NCBI RefSeq assembly: GCF_000717185.1
Contig: NZ_JNYE01000083.1
Coordinates: 1 to 34,799 of the forward strand
Length of the DNA: 34,799 bases
Reading direction: 5' to 3'
Source: Kitasatospora phosalacinea
GTDB taxonomy: Bacteria > Actinomycetota > Actinomycetes > Streptomycetales > Streptomycetaceae
A program made the position numbers and the translations under genes. Positions 7,186 to 14,536 of this stretch are shown in pieces (positions within the stretch are counted from its first letter, which is position 1; each line of letters begins with the position of its first letter). The notes under the pieces were generated by a model. The model was not told the DNA's origin, searched no databases, and saw nothing but the letters and a program-made list of their open reading frames with translations.

Positions 7186-7357
7186 GGCCGAGCCCCAGCC
7201 GATCGGGGCCGGCCGGGACGAGGACGTACGGGCGGCTTCCCCTGACGTCCCAGATGACGGGCCCCGGCCGGTGCCCGGTCTCGTGGACGGCACCCACCGC
7301 GGTGGCGGGTCGAGAGGTAGAGTCATCGCCTGCTCCTGTCCCTTGATGATCCGTCAT
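7175..7357 (-). CDS. Hypothetical small protein, about 60 residues
   Basis: Starts MTDHQGTGAG and continues TAVGAVHETGHRPGPVIWDVRGSRPYVLVPAGPD, a stretch with strong GC third-position bias and protein-like composition. No good ribosome-binding site precedes the ATG at 7357, whereas the overlapping frame at 7326 does have one. Possible explanations are a single-base indel joining the 7326 start to this frame, or true overlapping genes. It lies between a palindrome (7389-7406) and the tiny genes downstream. Function unknown. Confidence 0.4.
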   Translation of the reverse strand: MTDHQGTGAGDDSTSRPATAVGAVHETGHRPGPVIWDVRGSRPYVLVPAGPDRLGLGRDR

Positions 7358-7388
7358 GACCAATGTCGGGCACCGGGGAGGAGCGAAC

Positions 7389-7406
7389 TCACACAGTTCT
7401 GTGTGA
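7389..7406. promoter_or_regulatory. Palindrome behind the XRE regulator gene
   Basis: TCACACAG (7389-7396) and CTGTGTGA (7399-7406) are perfect inverted repeats separated by TT. It begins three bases beyond the stop codon of the XRE gene and about 30 bases before the first small gene. The two-base spacer is too short for a stable hairpin loop without losing inner pairs, so a protein-binding operator, perhaps for the XRE protein, fits better than a terminator. Inference only. Confidence 0.4.
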
Positions 7407-7408
7407 CC

Positions 7409-8587
7409 TCAAGGGCTCCAGGCGCCAACCCACTTCGCGAACTGCACCAGCGCCTCGGGCGGCCGTCGGTGCGCCCGGACGAGACCCGCCGCAGCCTCCT
7501 TCACCTTCGCGCTGTGGCGGATCTGCTGCGGCGCGAGCTGCCGGGCCGTGTGCAGTCGGCCGAACGCCAACTCCGGCTGTCCCGACCACAGGTACGCCCG
7601 CGCCACCTCCGCGTGGTGGTGCGCCGCCCGGGACGTCGCCCAGGTCGCGGGGATCTCCATCCGCCGGGCGACCTCCAGCGCCTCCTGGTACATGCCCTGG
7701 TCGACGTAGCAGGACGCCCGGTGCGCGGACGCGTTGGTCGGTCCGAAGCTCATCCACAAGGTGGTGGTCTCGCCGAGGCCGACAGCGATCCGGTCTGCGG
7801 CGGCCAGGTACTCCTCGGCGTCGTCCCGCTGGCCGGCACCGGCGGACAGAACCGCGCCGGCGAGGTAGAGCTGCCCCGTCACCGCCCGGCGGTCGAGGCC
7901 CGGATCCGCCTGTTCGACGGTGGCGCGGGCGAGGGCCGCGATGCGGGTTCCGGTCCGGGCCTGCCCGGACCTCAGGTAGATCATCGCCCGGTTGTACATG
8001 CGCAGTCCCGCCACAGCCGCGTCCGACGCCCGTTCCGCGGCCCAGCCCATCCGGTCGAGGGCGAGCGTCGCGAGGTCGACGTACCCGGTCTTGGACGCGA
8101 CGTCGTAGGCGGTGCGGTACTGCATCGCCAGGGCCTGCCACAGGCGCCGGTCCTGGTAGGTGTGCGCCGCCGTGGTGGTCTCCACGATCAGGCCGGGCAA
8201 CTCGGCGGCCGCGGCCCTCAGGTCGGAGGCACGGACCAGCGCGCACAGGCGATTCGTGTCTGCGGTGAGTTCGTCCTGGCCCCGAGGGGCGACGTCCGGA
8301 TCCGCCCCGAGGTCGTACAGGTCGAGAGCCTCGCGGATCGGCTGGACGAGCGCAGCGAGCTGGTCGCGGCGAAGGTCTTCGACGGGGGGCCGACCGAGCA
8401 GATCGGGCACGCTCATGCCCAGGGCACGAGCGAGAGCGGCGACGACGCCGCCCCCCGGTACGCGGGCGCCCCGCTCGATCGCACCGATGTACGACGTCGA
8501 CACCCTGGCTTCGTTGGCGAGCCGGCCCTGCGTCATGTGCTTGAGCTTGCGGGCCCGCTGAAGGCGCTTGCCGAACTCCTCGTCCAC
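7409..8587 (-). CDS. XRE-family helix-turn-helix regulator with TPR-like C-terminus
   Basis: 392-residue protein from a GTG at 8587. Residues 6-65 form a Cro/CI-type helix-turn-helix (FGKRLQRARKLKHMTQGRLANEARVSTSYIGAIERG...PGGGVVAALARALGMSVPDLLG). The remaining ~300 residues are alpha-helical with repeated A/L/Y patterns (for example DEYL-like pairs AEEYLAAADRIA, DLATLALDRMG), like tetratricopeptide domains in Streptomyces regulators of this size. It heads a minus-strand string of tiny genes, an arrangement common in Streptomyces where an XRE protein and small neighbours act together. It has no evident tie to the macrolactam pathway. Divergent from the flavoprotein with 77 bases between. Confidence 0.85.
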   Translation of the reverse strand: MDEEFGKRLQRARKLKHMTQGRLANEARVSTSYIGAIERGARVPGGGVVAALARALGMSVPDLLGRPPVEDLRRDQLAALVQPIREALDLYDLGADPDVAPRGQDELTADTNRLCALVRASDLRAAAAELPGLIVETTTAAHTYQDRRLWQALAMQYRTAYDVASKTGYVDLATLALDRMGWAAERASDAAVAGLRMYNRAMIYLRSGQARTGTRIAALARATVEQADPGLDRRAVTGQLYLAGAVLSAGAGQRDDAEEYLAAADRIAVGLGETTTLWMSFGPTNASAHRASCYVDQGMYQEALEVARRMEIPATWATSRAAHHHAEVARAYLWSGQPELAFGRLHTARQLAPQQIRHSAKVKEAAAGLVRAHRRPPEALVQFAKWVGAWSP

Positions 8588-8664
8588 AGCCCGACGGTAG
8601 CGCTGCCGCGGACGGCCGCGGGCCCGCTTCGGGCAGTTGTCGCTCGTGCCGTGCTCCGTGTTGC

Positions 8665-9231
8665 ATGGAGCCCGTGCCCGAGATCCCGCGCCCCGTCGTG
8701 TACCTGTTCGCGTCCGCCGCGCCGCCCGCCCTGCAGCTGCTCGACGTCGTCCGCCGAGCCCAAGGGCGGGGCTGGGACGTCGTGGTGGGGTTGACGCCGA
8801 CCGCGCGTGACTGGCTGGAAAGCCGGGTGACGGAGTTGGAGGAGCTGACCGGGCACCCGGTGAAGACCACGTACCGGCGGCCGGGGCAGCCGGACGTGCT
8901 GCCGCCCGCCGACGCCGTGCTGTTCGCCCCGGCGACCTTCAACTCCGTCAACAGCCTGGCGGCCGGGATCACCTCCTCGTGGGTGGTCGGCTGCACGGCG
9001 GAGGCCCCGGGGAAGGGCATCCCGGTGGTGGTGATGCCGTGCGTCAACTCGGCGTTGGTACAGCATCCGCAGTTCGACCGGAGCGTGGAGGTACTGCGGG
9101 AGGCGCGGATGCAGGTGCTGTACGGGGCGGGCGGGTTCGTTCCGAACCGGCCGGGTGAGCGGCTGTCGTATCCGTGGGAGCGCGCGTTCGCGGCGGTGGA
9201 GCGGGTGCTGGAGGCGGTGCTGGAGGGCTGA
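8665..9231 (+). CDS. Flavoprotein (HFCD/PPC-decarboxylase family)
   Basis: 188-residue Rossmann-type protein. The start VVYLFASAAPPALQLLDVVRRAQGRGWDVVVGLTPTA matches the FMN-binding fold of the flavoprotein family (DfpA/Coab-C, EpiD relatives). LFAPATFNSVNSLAAGI is the typical PATANT-like segment with Asn, and VVVMPCVNSALVQHPQF contains the region that in this family precedes the substrate loop. It may be a flavin-dependent decarboxylase or an unrelated flavin-binding enzyme. The start has no ribosome-binding site, so leaderless translation is possible. It is transcribed away from the XRE gene and is probably part of the non-pathway insert rather than of macrolactam synthesis. Confidence 0.8.
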   Translation: MEPVPEIPRPVVYLFASAAPPALQLLDVVRRAQGRGWDVVVGLTPTARDWLESRVTELEELTGHPVKTTYRRPGQPDVLPPADAVLFAPATFNSVNSLAAGITSSWVVGCTAEAPGKGIPVVVMPCVNSALVQHPQFDRSVEVLREARMQVLYGAGGFVPNRPGERLSYPWERAFAAVERVLEAVLEG

Positions 9232-9282
9232 GCCCGGACGCACGAAACCGCCCCGCCCGACGGTCCGGTTGCCCGCGCCCGT

Positions 9283-9369
9283 CAGGTGCAGCCGGTCCGC
9301 CCGGGTGCCGTGCTCCCGGGTCTCGTCCACCAGGCACTCGCCGACGTCGAACACCACTGCTCCGATCAT
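9283..9369 (-). pseudogene. Remnant N-terminus of a HAD-family hydrolase
   Basis: The minus strand from the ATG at 9369 encodes MIGAVVFDVGECLVDETREH followed by GTRADRLHL, which closely matches the start of actinobacterial HAD hydrolases (motif I FDVGE-LVDETRE). After about 28 codons the similarity ends and the frame runs antisense into the flavoprotein gene. The rest of a ~230-residue protein is missing, so this is a decayed or deletion-truncated gene. The surrounding 9232-9451 has no other gene. Confidence 0.6.
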
Positions 9370-9451
9370 GCCGCGTCCGGGCGCCCCGGCCCCGGCCCCC
9401 GTAGGGGGGTCGGGGCACGGGTCTGGCGTTCGTCGTGGGCGGGTGTCGGCC

Positions 9452-9499
9452 CCCCTAAGGGGCTGGTTCCGGGGCGGGGGGCGGGGCTAGACATGGGGG
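9452..9499 (+). promoter_or_regulatory. Promoter-like block upstream of the VinJ-type gene
   Basis: CCCCTAAGGGGCTGG (9452-9466), 20 bases, CTAGACATGGGGG (9487-9499), then 37 bases to the start codon. Both words recur in the leftward block at 4343-4389. The first is a palindrome with the shape of an operator, the second contains a possible -10 (TAGACAT). A related inverted repeat, CCCCC-GTA-GGGGG, lies at 9396-9408. Confidence 0.55.
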
Positions 9500-9536
9500 G
9501 CGGACGGGCCGCTGACTGGCAGTGAGGTGATTCGGG

Positions 9537-10427
9537 ATGGACGTCGCCGAGGGCACGGTCCCCTTCGGGGAGTACCGGACCTGGTACCGGATGACGGGCA
9601 CGCCCGGCGCCGGGCGTCCGGTCGTGGTGGTGGCGCACGGCGGCCCCGGCAGCACCCACCACTACCTGGCGAACCTGGCCGAACTGGCCCGCTCCGGCTG
9701 GCCGGTGCTGCACTACGACCAGCTCGGCAACGGCGGGTCCACCCACCTCCCGGACGAGGGCGCGGACTTCTGGGTGCCCGGGCTGTTCGAGGCGGAGCTG
9801 GACAACCTGCTGCGCGCGCTGGGCGCGGACGAGGACTACGTGCTGTTCGGCCACTCCTGGGGCGGCCTGCTGGTCGCCCGGCACGCGGCGCGGCAGCCGC
9901 CGGGCCTGCGCGGCCTGGTGATCGCCGACTCCCCGGCGTCCTACCCGCTGTGGCGCCGGGAGATGGCGGTGCTGCGGGCCGCGCTGCCGCCGGGGGTGGA
10001 CGAGACGCTGCGCCGCCACGAGGAGGCCGGCACCACCGCCTCGCACGAGTACTACAAGGCGGTGCGGGTCTTCTACGACCGGCACGTGTGCCGGGTGGTG
10101 CCGTGGCCGCGCGACTACCGGGCCTCGTTCCTGGAGATGTCCGAGGACACCACGGTCTACTCGGTGATGAACGGCCCGAGCGAGTTCCACGTCACCGGCA
10201 CGCTCAAGGACTGGTCGGTGGAGGACTGCCTGCCCGACGTCGACGTCCCGACGCTGCTGGTCAGCGGCCGGTACGACGAGGCCACGCCGGTGACCGTGCA
10301 GCCGTACTTCGACCTGGTCCCGGACGTCCGCTGGGAGGTCTTCGAGGAGTCGAGCCACGTGCCGAACCTGGAGGAGCCCGAGCGCTTCCGCGCGGTCCTG
10401 GTCGAGTTCCTGGAGGGCCTCGCATGA
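9537..10427 (+). CDS. vinJ: Proline iminopeptidase-like amidohydrolase (VinJ type)
   Basis: 296-residue alpha/beta hydrolase of peptidase family S33. Seen: oxyanion motif HGGPG at residues 34-38, nucleophile elbow GHSWGG with Ser107, acid Asp247 in SGRYDEATP, and His274 in ESSHVPN. In vicenistatin biosynthesis VinJ removes the protecting aminoacyl group from the finished polyketide chain, freeing the amine that attacks the thioester to close the lactam. The same role is inferred because the matching protecting enzyme (2447-3994) and acyltransferase (next gene) are present. The start has GAGGTG about ten bases upstream. It and the following acyltransferase gene, 49 bases on, form a two-gene unit behind the promoter block at 9452-9499. 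Confidence 0.88.
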   Translation: MDVAEGTVPFGEYRTWYRMTGTPGAGRPVVVVAHGGPGSTHHYLANLAELARSGWPVLHYDQLGNGGSTHLPDEGADFWVPGLFEAELDNLLRALGADEDYVLFGHSWGGLLVARHAARQPPGLRGLVIADSPASYPLWRREMAVLRAALPPGVDETLRRHEEAGTTASHEYYKAVRVFYDRHVCRVVPWPRDYRASFLEMSEDTTVYSVMNGPSEFHVTGTLKDWSVEDCLPDVDVPTLLVSGRYDEATPVTVQPYFDLVPDVRWEVFEESSHVPNLEEPERFRAVLVEFLEGLA

Positions 10428-10476
10428 CCCGGTACGACCGGCCGGCCGGCACGACCGGCACGAACAGGGGGAAACG

Positions 10477-11439
10477 ATGAGCACCACTGGGACCACGGGC
10501 GGGGCCCGGACGGGGCAGGCGATGGTCTTCCCCGGCATGGCCCCCAGCAAGTTCGCCGACGTCGGCCGGTTCATGGCCGTCAACCCGTTCGCCCGCCGGC
10601 TGGCCGCCGCGGCGGGCAAGCGGCTCGGCTACCCGCTGCTGGAGCGGATGCGCCAGGACGACTCCGACTACAGCACCGCCGCGCAGGTCGGCTTCCTGGT
10701 GAACTGCCTGGCGCTGGCGCAGTGGGCGGAGCAGGAGCTCGGCGTGCGGGCCGACCTGTGCGCGGGGCCGAGCTTCGGCGAGAAGACCCTCGCCGCGTAC
10801 TGCGGCGCCCTGGAGGTCGAGGACGCGGTCTGGATGACGGCCCGGCTGGCCCGGCTGCAGGACGCGTTCTTCGCCACCGAGTTCCGGGACGTGGTGACGC
10901 ACTCCTTCACCCGCACCCCGCGCGCGCAGCTGGACGAGGTGCTCGCCGAGCTCACGGCCCGCGGCGAGTGGCACGAGATCTCCTGCTACATCGACGACAA
11001 CTTCTTCATGGTGTCGCTGCGCGAGCGCAACCTGGACTGGCTGCTGGAGCGGCTGCGCGCGCTGGGCGGCTTCTCGCTGTACACGATGCGGCCGCCGATG
11101 CACTCGGCCGCGTTCGGGGCGCTGCGCCGCCGGGCCGAGGACGAGGTGATCGGCGGGCTGGAGTTCGCCGACCCGCGGCTGCCGGTGGTCGCCGACCAGG
11201 ACGGCGCGGTCCTGCACACCGGCGAGCAGGTGCGCACCATGCTGCTGGACAGCTTCGTGCGGCCGATGCGGTGGACCGACGTGGTCGACACCCTGCTGGA
11301 GCGGGGCGTGGGCACGGTGTGCGTGGCGGGCCCGGACAGCCTGTTCGGCCGGGTCGCCCGGACCACCGCCAACTTCGAGGTGCTGGCCGCGACGCCGCGG
11401 CTCGCCCTGCAGCCGCGCCGCCGCGGCGCGGTGGCCTGA
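10477..11439 (+). CDS. vinK: Stand-alone acyltransferase (VinK type)
   Basis: 320-residue protein of the malonyl-CoA:ACP transacylase fold. The nucleophile is Ser99 in AGPSFGEKT (GxSxG), and His209 in RPPMHSAAFGAL fits the catalytic histidine. The residues around the serine differ from malonyl-specific enzymes (GHSxGE). In vicenistatin biosynthesis VinK carries the dipeptidyl (alanyl-aminoisobutyryl) starter from VinL to the loading ACP of the first PKS; the same is inferred. The first ACP of the PKS at 17661 and the discrete ACP at 4073 would be its two partners. AGGGGG about seven bases before the ATG is a good ribosome-binding site. Confidence 0.87.
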   Translation: MSTTGTTGGARTGQAMVFPGMAPSKFADVGRFMAVNPFARRLAAAAGKRLGYPLLERMRQDDSDYSTAAQVGFLVNCLALAQWAEQELGVRADLCAGPSFGEKTLAAYCGALEVEDAVWMTARLARLQDAFFATEFRDVVTHSFTRTPRAQLDEVLAELTARGEWHEISCYIDDNFFMVSLRERNLDWLLERLRALGGFSLYTMRPPMHSAAFGALRRRAEDEVIGGLEFADPRLPVVADQDGAVLHTGEQVRTMLLDSFVRPMRWTDVVDTLLERGVGTVCVAGPDSLFGRVARTTANFEVLAATPRLALQPRRRGAVA

Positions 11440-11450
11440 CCCTCCGGCCG

Positions 11451-11471
11451 GGCCGCCCCGCGGGGGCGGCC
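11451..11471 (+). terminator. Possible terminator after the acyltransferase gene
   Basis: GGCCGCCCC (11451-11459) pairs with GGGGCGGCC (11463-11471) around a three-base loop, twelve bases after the stop. The region is so GC-rich that alternative pairings exist; moderate support. Confidence 0.4.
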
Positions 11472-11530
11472 GGCCCGGGCGCCCCGGCGGGCCCTGCGCA
11501 GCACGTCGGGGCGGTCCCCGGCCCGGGGCT

Positions 11531-11562
11531 AGGGGACCTTAAGGGGTGTGATTCCCGCCTGA
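11531..11562 (+). promoter_or_regulatory. Promoter/operator region of the main biosynthetic operon
   Basis: Two AGGGG words (11531 and 11542, eleven bases apart, one helical turn) flank the palindrome CCTTAAGG (11537-11544). The second begins GGGGTGTGATTCCCGCCTGA, related to the elements at 28-47 and 4456-4474. AAGGGG is followed 23 bases later by TTAG, matching the spacing between AAGGGG and CTAG in the blocks at 4343-4389 and 9452-9499 (23 and 24). So this site combines both element types. It lies about 120 bases before the first gene of the operon. Confidence 0.5.
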
Positions 11563-11578
11563 GCGGCCGTTAGTTTCT

Positions 11579-11602
11579 CGGAGCGGACCTCGGAGCGGAC
11601 CT
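11579..11602 (+). repeat. 12-bp tandem repeat in the 5' leader
   Basis: CGGAGCGGACCT occurs twice without a gap (11579-11590, 11591-11602), followed by a partial third copy. It sits between the putative promoter and the first gene of the biosynthetic operon. Role unknown. Confidence 0.6.
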
Positions 11603-11684
11603 CGCACCGGACCAGCGCGGCCCCTGCGAATTCCCTCGCGACACTGCCTCGTCGCGTCTCCTTCTCGTGGCTTGGAGCAAGCCT

Positions 11685-13235
11685 GTGGACACCCTCGGTC
11701 ACCTGACCCGCACCATGCTTGTCCATTCCTTCCTGGACGAGGCCGAAGCCCTCGCCCCCGACGCGCACGCCGTCCGGGACGGCTCCGGCCGGTGGACCTA
11801 CCGGGAGCTGGCCCGCTACAGCCGGGCCGCCGAGCACTGGCTGCAGCAGCGCGGCGTGCGGCACGGCGACCGGGTCGTCGTGCAGTGGGAGACCACCCGC
11901 GAGCTGGTCGCCCTGATGTTCGGCGTCTCCCGGCGCGGCGCGGTCTTCGTGCCGCTCAACCCGGGCATGAAGCAGTACCACCTGGACGGCGTCATCGCGA
12001 ACGCCGAGCCGGTGCTGGTGCTGACCGCGGCCGACGCCGCCGACACCTGGGCCGGGATCGAGCGCTCCGCGGCCGAGGGCGCGCTGGCCGAGCCGACCGC
12101 GGTCTCCCCGCTGGACATCGCCGTGCTGGTCTACACCTCCGGCAGCACCGCGGCCCCCAAGGGCGTGGTCGAGCCGCACGCGCAGGTCGCCTTCGCCACC
12201 ATGTCGATCGGCCAGGTGCTCGGCTACCGGGACGACGACGTGGTGTTCTGCCGCTTCCCGGTCTCCTGGGACTACGGCCTGTACAAGGTGCTGCTGTCCT
12301 GCCACGGCCGTTCCGAGATCGTGCTGGCGGGCGCCGAGTCGGACCTGCGGCTGCTGGGCCTGATCCGCAGCACCGGCGCCACCGTGGTGCCGATCGTGCC
12401 CTCGCTGGCCGCGATGATCGCGACCCTGGCCGAGCGCGAGAGCGGCCTGCCCGAGGAGCCGAACCGGGTGCGGATGTTCACCAACACCGGGGCGGCGCTG
12501 CCGCAGTCCACCATCGAGAAGCTCCGCAAGTCCTTCGACGGGGCGCGGGTGGTGCGCCAGTTCGGCCAGACCGAGTGCAAGCGGATCACCGTGATGCCGC
12601 CGGAGCTGGACGAGCACCGGCCCGACTCGGTGGGCCTGCCGCTGCCCGGCACCCGGGTGCTGATCCTCGACGAGGACGGCACCGAGCTCGGCCCCGGACA
12701 GGTCGGCGAGATCGTCGCGGCCGGCCCGCACGTGATGCCCGGCTACTGGCGGGCGCCCGAGCTGACCGCCCGCGCCTTCCGGCCCGACCCGGTCAGCGGC
12801 GCGCTGCGCCTGCACACCGGCGACTACGGCAGCCTCGACGAGGACGGCTTCCTGTACTTCGAGGGCCGCCGGGACGACATGTTCAAGCGCAAGGGCATCC
12901 GGATGAGCACCCTGGAGATCGAGGCCGCCGCGCTGGACGTCCCCGGCGTGCACGCCGCCGCTGTGGTGCCGCCCACCGACGCCCGCGACCTGTGCCTGTT
13001 CGTCGAGGCCGACCTGCCGCCGCACACCGTGCTGCGCGAGCTGGCCCGCCGTCTGGAGCCGCAGAAGATCCCGTCGCTGTGCCGGGTGCTGGAGCGCATC
13101 CCGCTGACCGCGCACGGCAAGAACGCCACCGCCGAACTGGCCCGGCTGCTCGACGCCGACGCCGCCCCGGCCGCCGCCACCGCCCCGACCACCACGACCG
13201 CTCCGACCACCACGACCGCGGGAGACGCCCGGTGA
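11685..13235 (+). CDS. vinN: Beta-amino acid adenylation enzyme (VinN type)
   Basis: 516-residue ANL enzyme. Seen from the GTG at 11685: A3 LVYTSGSTAAPKGVV near 148-162, the A4-like FPVSWDYGLYK near 191-201, A5 VRQFGQTECKRIT, A7 HTGDYGSLDEDG, GRRDDMFKRKGIRM, and A10 LTAHGKNA with the catalytic Lys. In crystallographically known relatives an Asp in this A4 region binds the beta-amino group; WDYG fits. In vicenistatin VinN loads 3-methylaspartate on VinL, and the mutase genes downstream supply exactly that substrate. The start is chosen because GGAG (11674-11677) stands seven bases before it; a GTG at 11667 lacks such a site. The C-terminus is a low-complexity Ala/Pro/Thr tail with two APTTTT repeats. 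The stop overlaps the next start (GTGA). Confidence 0.88.
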   Translation: MDTLGHLTRTMLVHSFLDEAEALAPDAHAVRDGSGRWTYRELARYSRAAEHWLQQRGVRHGDRVVVQWETTRELVALMFGVSRRGAVFVPLNPGMKQYHLDGVIANAEPVLVLTAADAADTWAGIERSAAEGALAEPTAVSPLDIAVLVYTSGSTAAPKGVVEPHAQVAFATMSIGQVLGYRDDDVVFCRFPVSWDYGLYKVLLSCHGRSEIVLAGAESDLRLLGLIRSTGATVVPIVPSLAAMIATLAERESGLPEEPNRVRMFTNTGAALPQSTIEKLRKSFDGARVVRQFGQTECKRITVMPPELDEHRPDSVGLPLPGTRVLILDEDGTELGPGQVGEIVAAGPHVMPGYWRAPELTARAFRPDPVSGALRLHTGDYGSLDEDGFLYFEGRRDDMFKRKGIRMSTLEIEAAALDVPGVHAAAVVPPTDARDLCLFVEADLPPHTVLRELARRLEPQKIPSLCRVLERIPLTAHGKNATAELARLLDADAAPAAATAPTTTTAPTTTTAGDAR

Positions 13236-14536
13236 ACCGCCCGACCGACCGCTACCGGGAGCTGGCCGCCCGCTACGGCACCCCGCTGTACGTCTACGAC
13301 CTGGACCTGGTCGACGAGGGCCACCGGGCGCTGGCCGACGCGGTGCCCGAGGGCATCGAGCTGTACTACGCGTTCAAGGCCAACCCGCACCCCGGGGTGG
13401 CCCGCGCCCTGCGCGAGGGCGCCGGGGGCGGCGCCCGCCCCTGCCGGGCCGAGATCAGCTCGCCGGGCGAGCTGGACTCCGCGCTGGCGGCGGGCTACAC
13501 GGCCGCCGAGTGCCTGTACACCGGGCCCGGCAAGACCGCGTCCGAACTGGAGTACGCGATCGGCCGCGGGGTGCGGATCTTCTCGGTCGAGTCGTACAGC
13601 GACCTGCAGCACGTCGGCGCGGCCGCGCTGCGCCTGGGCGCGGTGGCCCGCTGCCTGCTGCGGGTCAACAGCGCCGGGGCGAAGGCCGCCACCACCGGCA
13701 TCCGGATGATGGGCAAGCCCTCGCAGTTCGGCATCGACAGCGAGACCCTGCCGGAGCTGATGCCGCTGCTGACCTCGGTGCCGGGCACCGAGGTGGTCGG
13801 CGCGCACTTCTTCACGATGAGCAACGCGGTCGACGAGGCCGGGCTGGTCGGCGAGTTCGAGCGGACGGTGGTCTCCGCGGTGCAGCTGGCCGAGGAGGTC
13901 GGCCTGCCGCTGGAGCTGCTGGACATCGGCGGCGGCTTCTCCTCCCCGTACGCGGTGCCGGGCGAGCGCGCCGAGTACCCGAAGCTGGCGTCCGAGCTGG
14001 AGCGGATCCTCGACCTGCACCTGCCCGAGTGGCGGTCCGGGACGCCGGAGTTGGCGGTGGAGTCCGGCCGCTACCTGGTCGGCGGCAGCGGCTTCCTGGT
14101 CAGCGGCGTGGTCAACGTCAAGGACAGCCGCGGCAACCGCTTCGTGATCCTGGACGCCGGGATCAACACCCTGGGCGGGCTGTCCGGCCTGGGCCGGCTG
14201 CTGCCCGCCGCGGTGCAGCTCGACGGCGAGGAGCCGGAGCAGCGGGCCAGCCTGGTCGGGCCGCTGTGCACCCCGGGCGACTCGCTGGGCCGGGACGTGC
14301 AGCTGCCGGAGCTGGCGCCCGGCGACGTGGTCGTGGTGCCGAACGTCGGCGCGTACGGGGTCAGCGCGAGCCTGCTGGGCTTCCTCAGCCGCCCGGCCCC
14401 GGTGGAGGTGCTGGTGCGCGGCGGCGAGGTCGTCTCGGCGACCCGGCTGGAACTGGTCCGCACCGAAGCGGCCGAAGCGGCCGAGGCGACCGGGACGGCC
14501 GGAGCGGCCGGAGCGGCCGAGGCGGCGGCCCGGTGA
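13232..14536 (+). CDS. vinO: PLP-dependent decarboxylase (VinO type, fold III)
   Basis: 434-residue member of the ornithine/diaminopimelate decarboxylase family. Seen: PLP lysine Lys49 in YYAFKANP, His192 in GAHFF, glycine loop DIGGGF at 231-236, ESGRYLV near 277, and the C-terminal Cys346 in GPLCTPGDSLG. In vicenistatin VinO decarboxylates 3-methylaspartate while it is bound to the carrier protein, giving 3-aminoisobutyryl-VinL; the same step is inferred. It starts within the stop of the VinN-type gene and ends within the start of the mutase small subunit, so translation is coupled. The last ~25 residues are an Ala/Glu/Gly repeat tail that is unlikely to be catalytic. Confidence 0.88.
   Translation: MNRPTDRYRELAARYGTPLYVYDLDLVDEGHRALADAVPEGIELYYAFKANPHPGVARALREGAGGGARPCRAEISSPGELDSALAAGYTAAECLYTGPGKTASELEYAIGRGVRIFSVESYSDLQHVGAAALRLGAVARCLLRVNSAGAKAATTGIRMMGKPSQFGIDSETLPELMPLLTSVPGTEVVGAHFFTMSNAVDEAGLVGEFERTVVSAVQLAEEVGLPLELLDIGGGFSSPYAVPGERAEYPKLASELERILDLHLPEWRSGTPELAVESGRYLVGGSGFLVSGVVNVKDSRGNRFVILDAGINTLGGLSGLGRLLPAAVQLDGEEPEQRASLVGPLCTPGDSLGRDVQLPELAPGDVVVVPNVGAYGVSASLLGFLSRPAPVEVLVRGGEVVSATRLELVRTEAAEAAEATGTAGAAGAAEAAAR

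Noticed and set aside
7091..8794. Open frame on the plus strand opposite the XRE regulator
   Set aside because: Arg/Pro/Gly-rich shadow; the minus strand encodes a clear helix-turn-helix protein.
8665..9231. Flavoprotein as an oxidative decarboxylase of the pathway
   Set aside because: The starter pathway already has its decarboxylase (VinO type), and the flavoprotein sits with non-pathway genes; no reason from sequence to assign it a biosynthetic role.
11672..13231. In-frame upstream extension of the decarboxylase through the whole VinN-type gene
   Set aside because: The extension is an out-of-frame reading of the adenylation enzyme; the true decarboxylase starts at the GTGA overlap at 13232.
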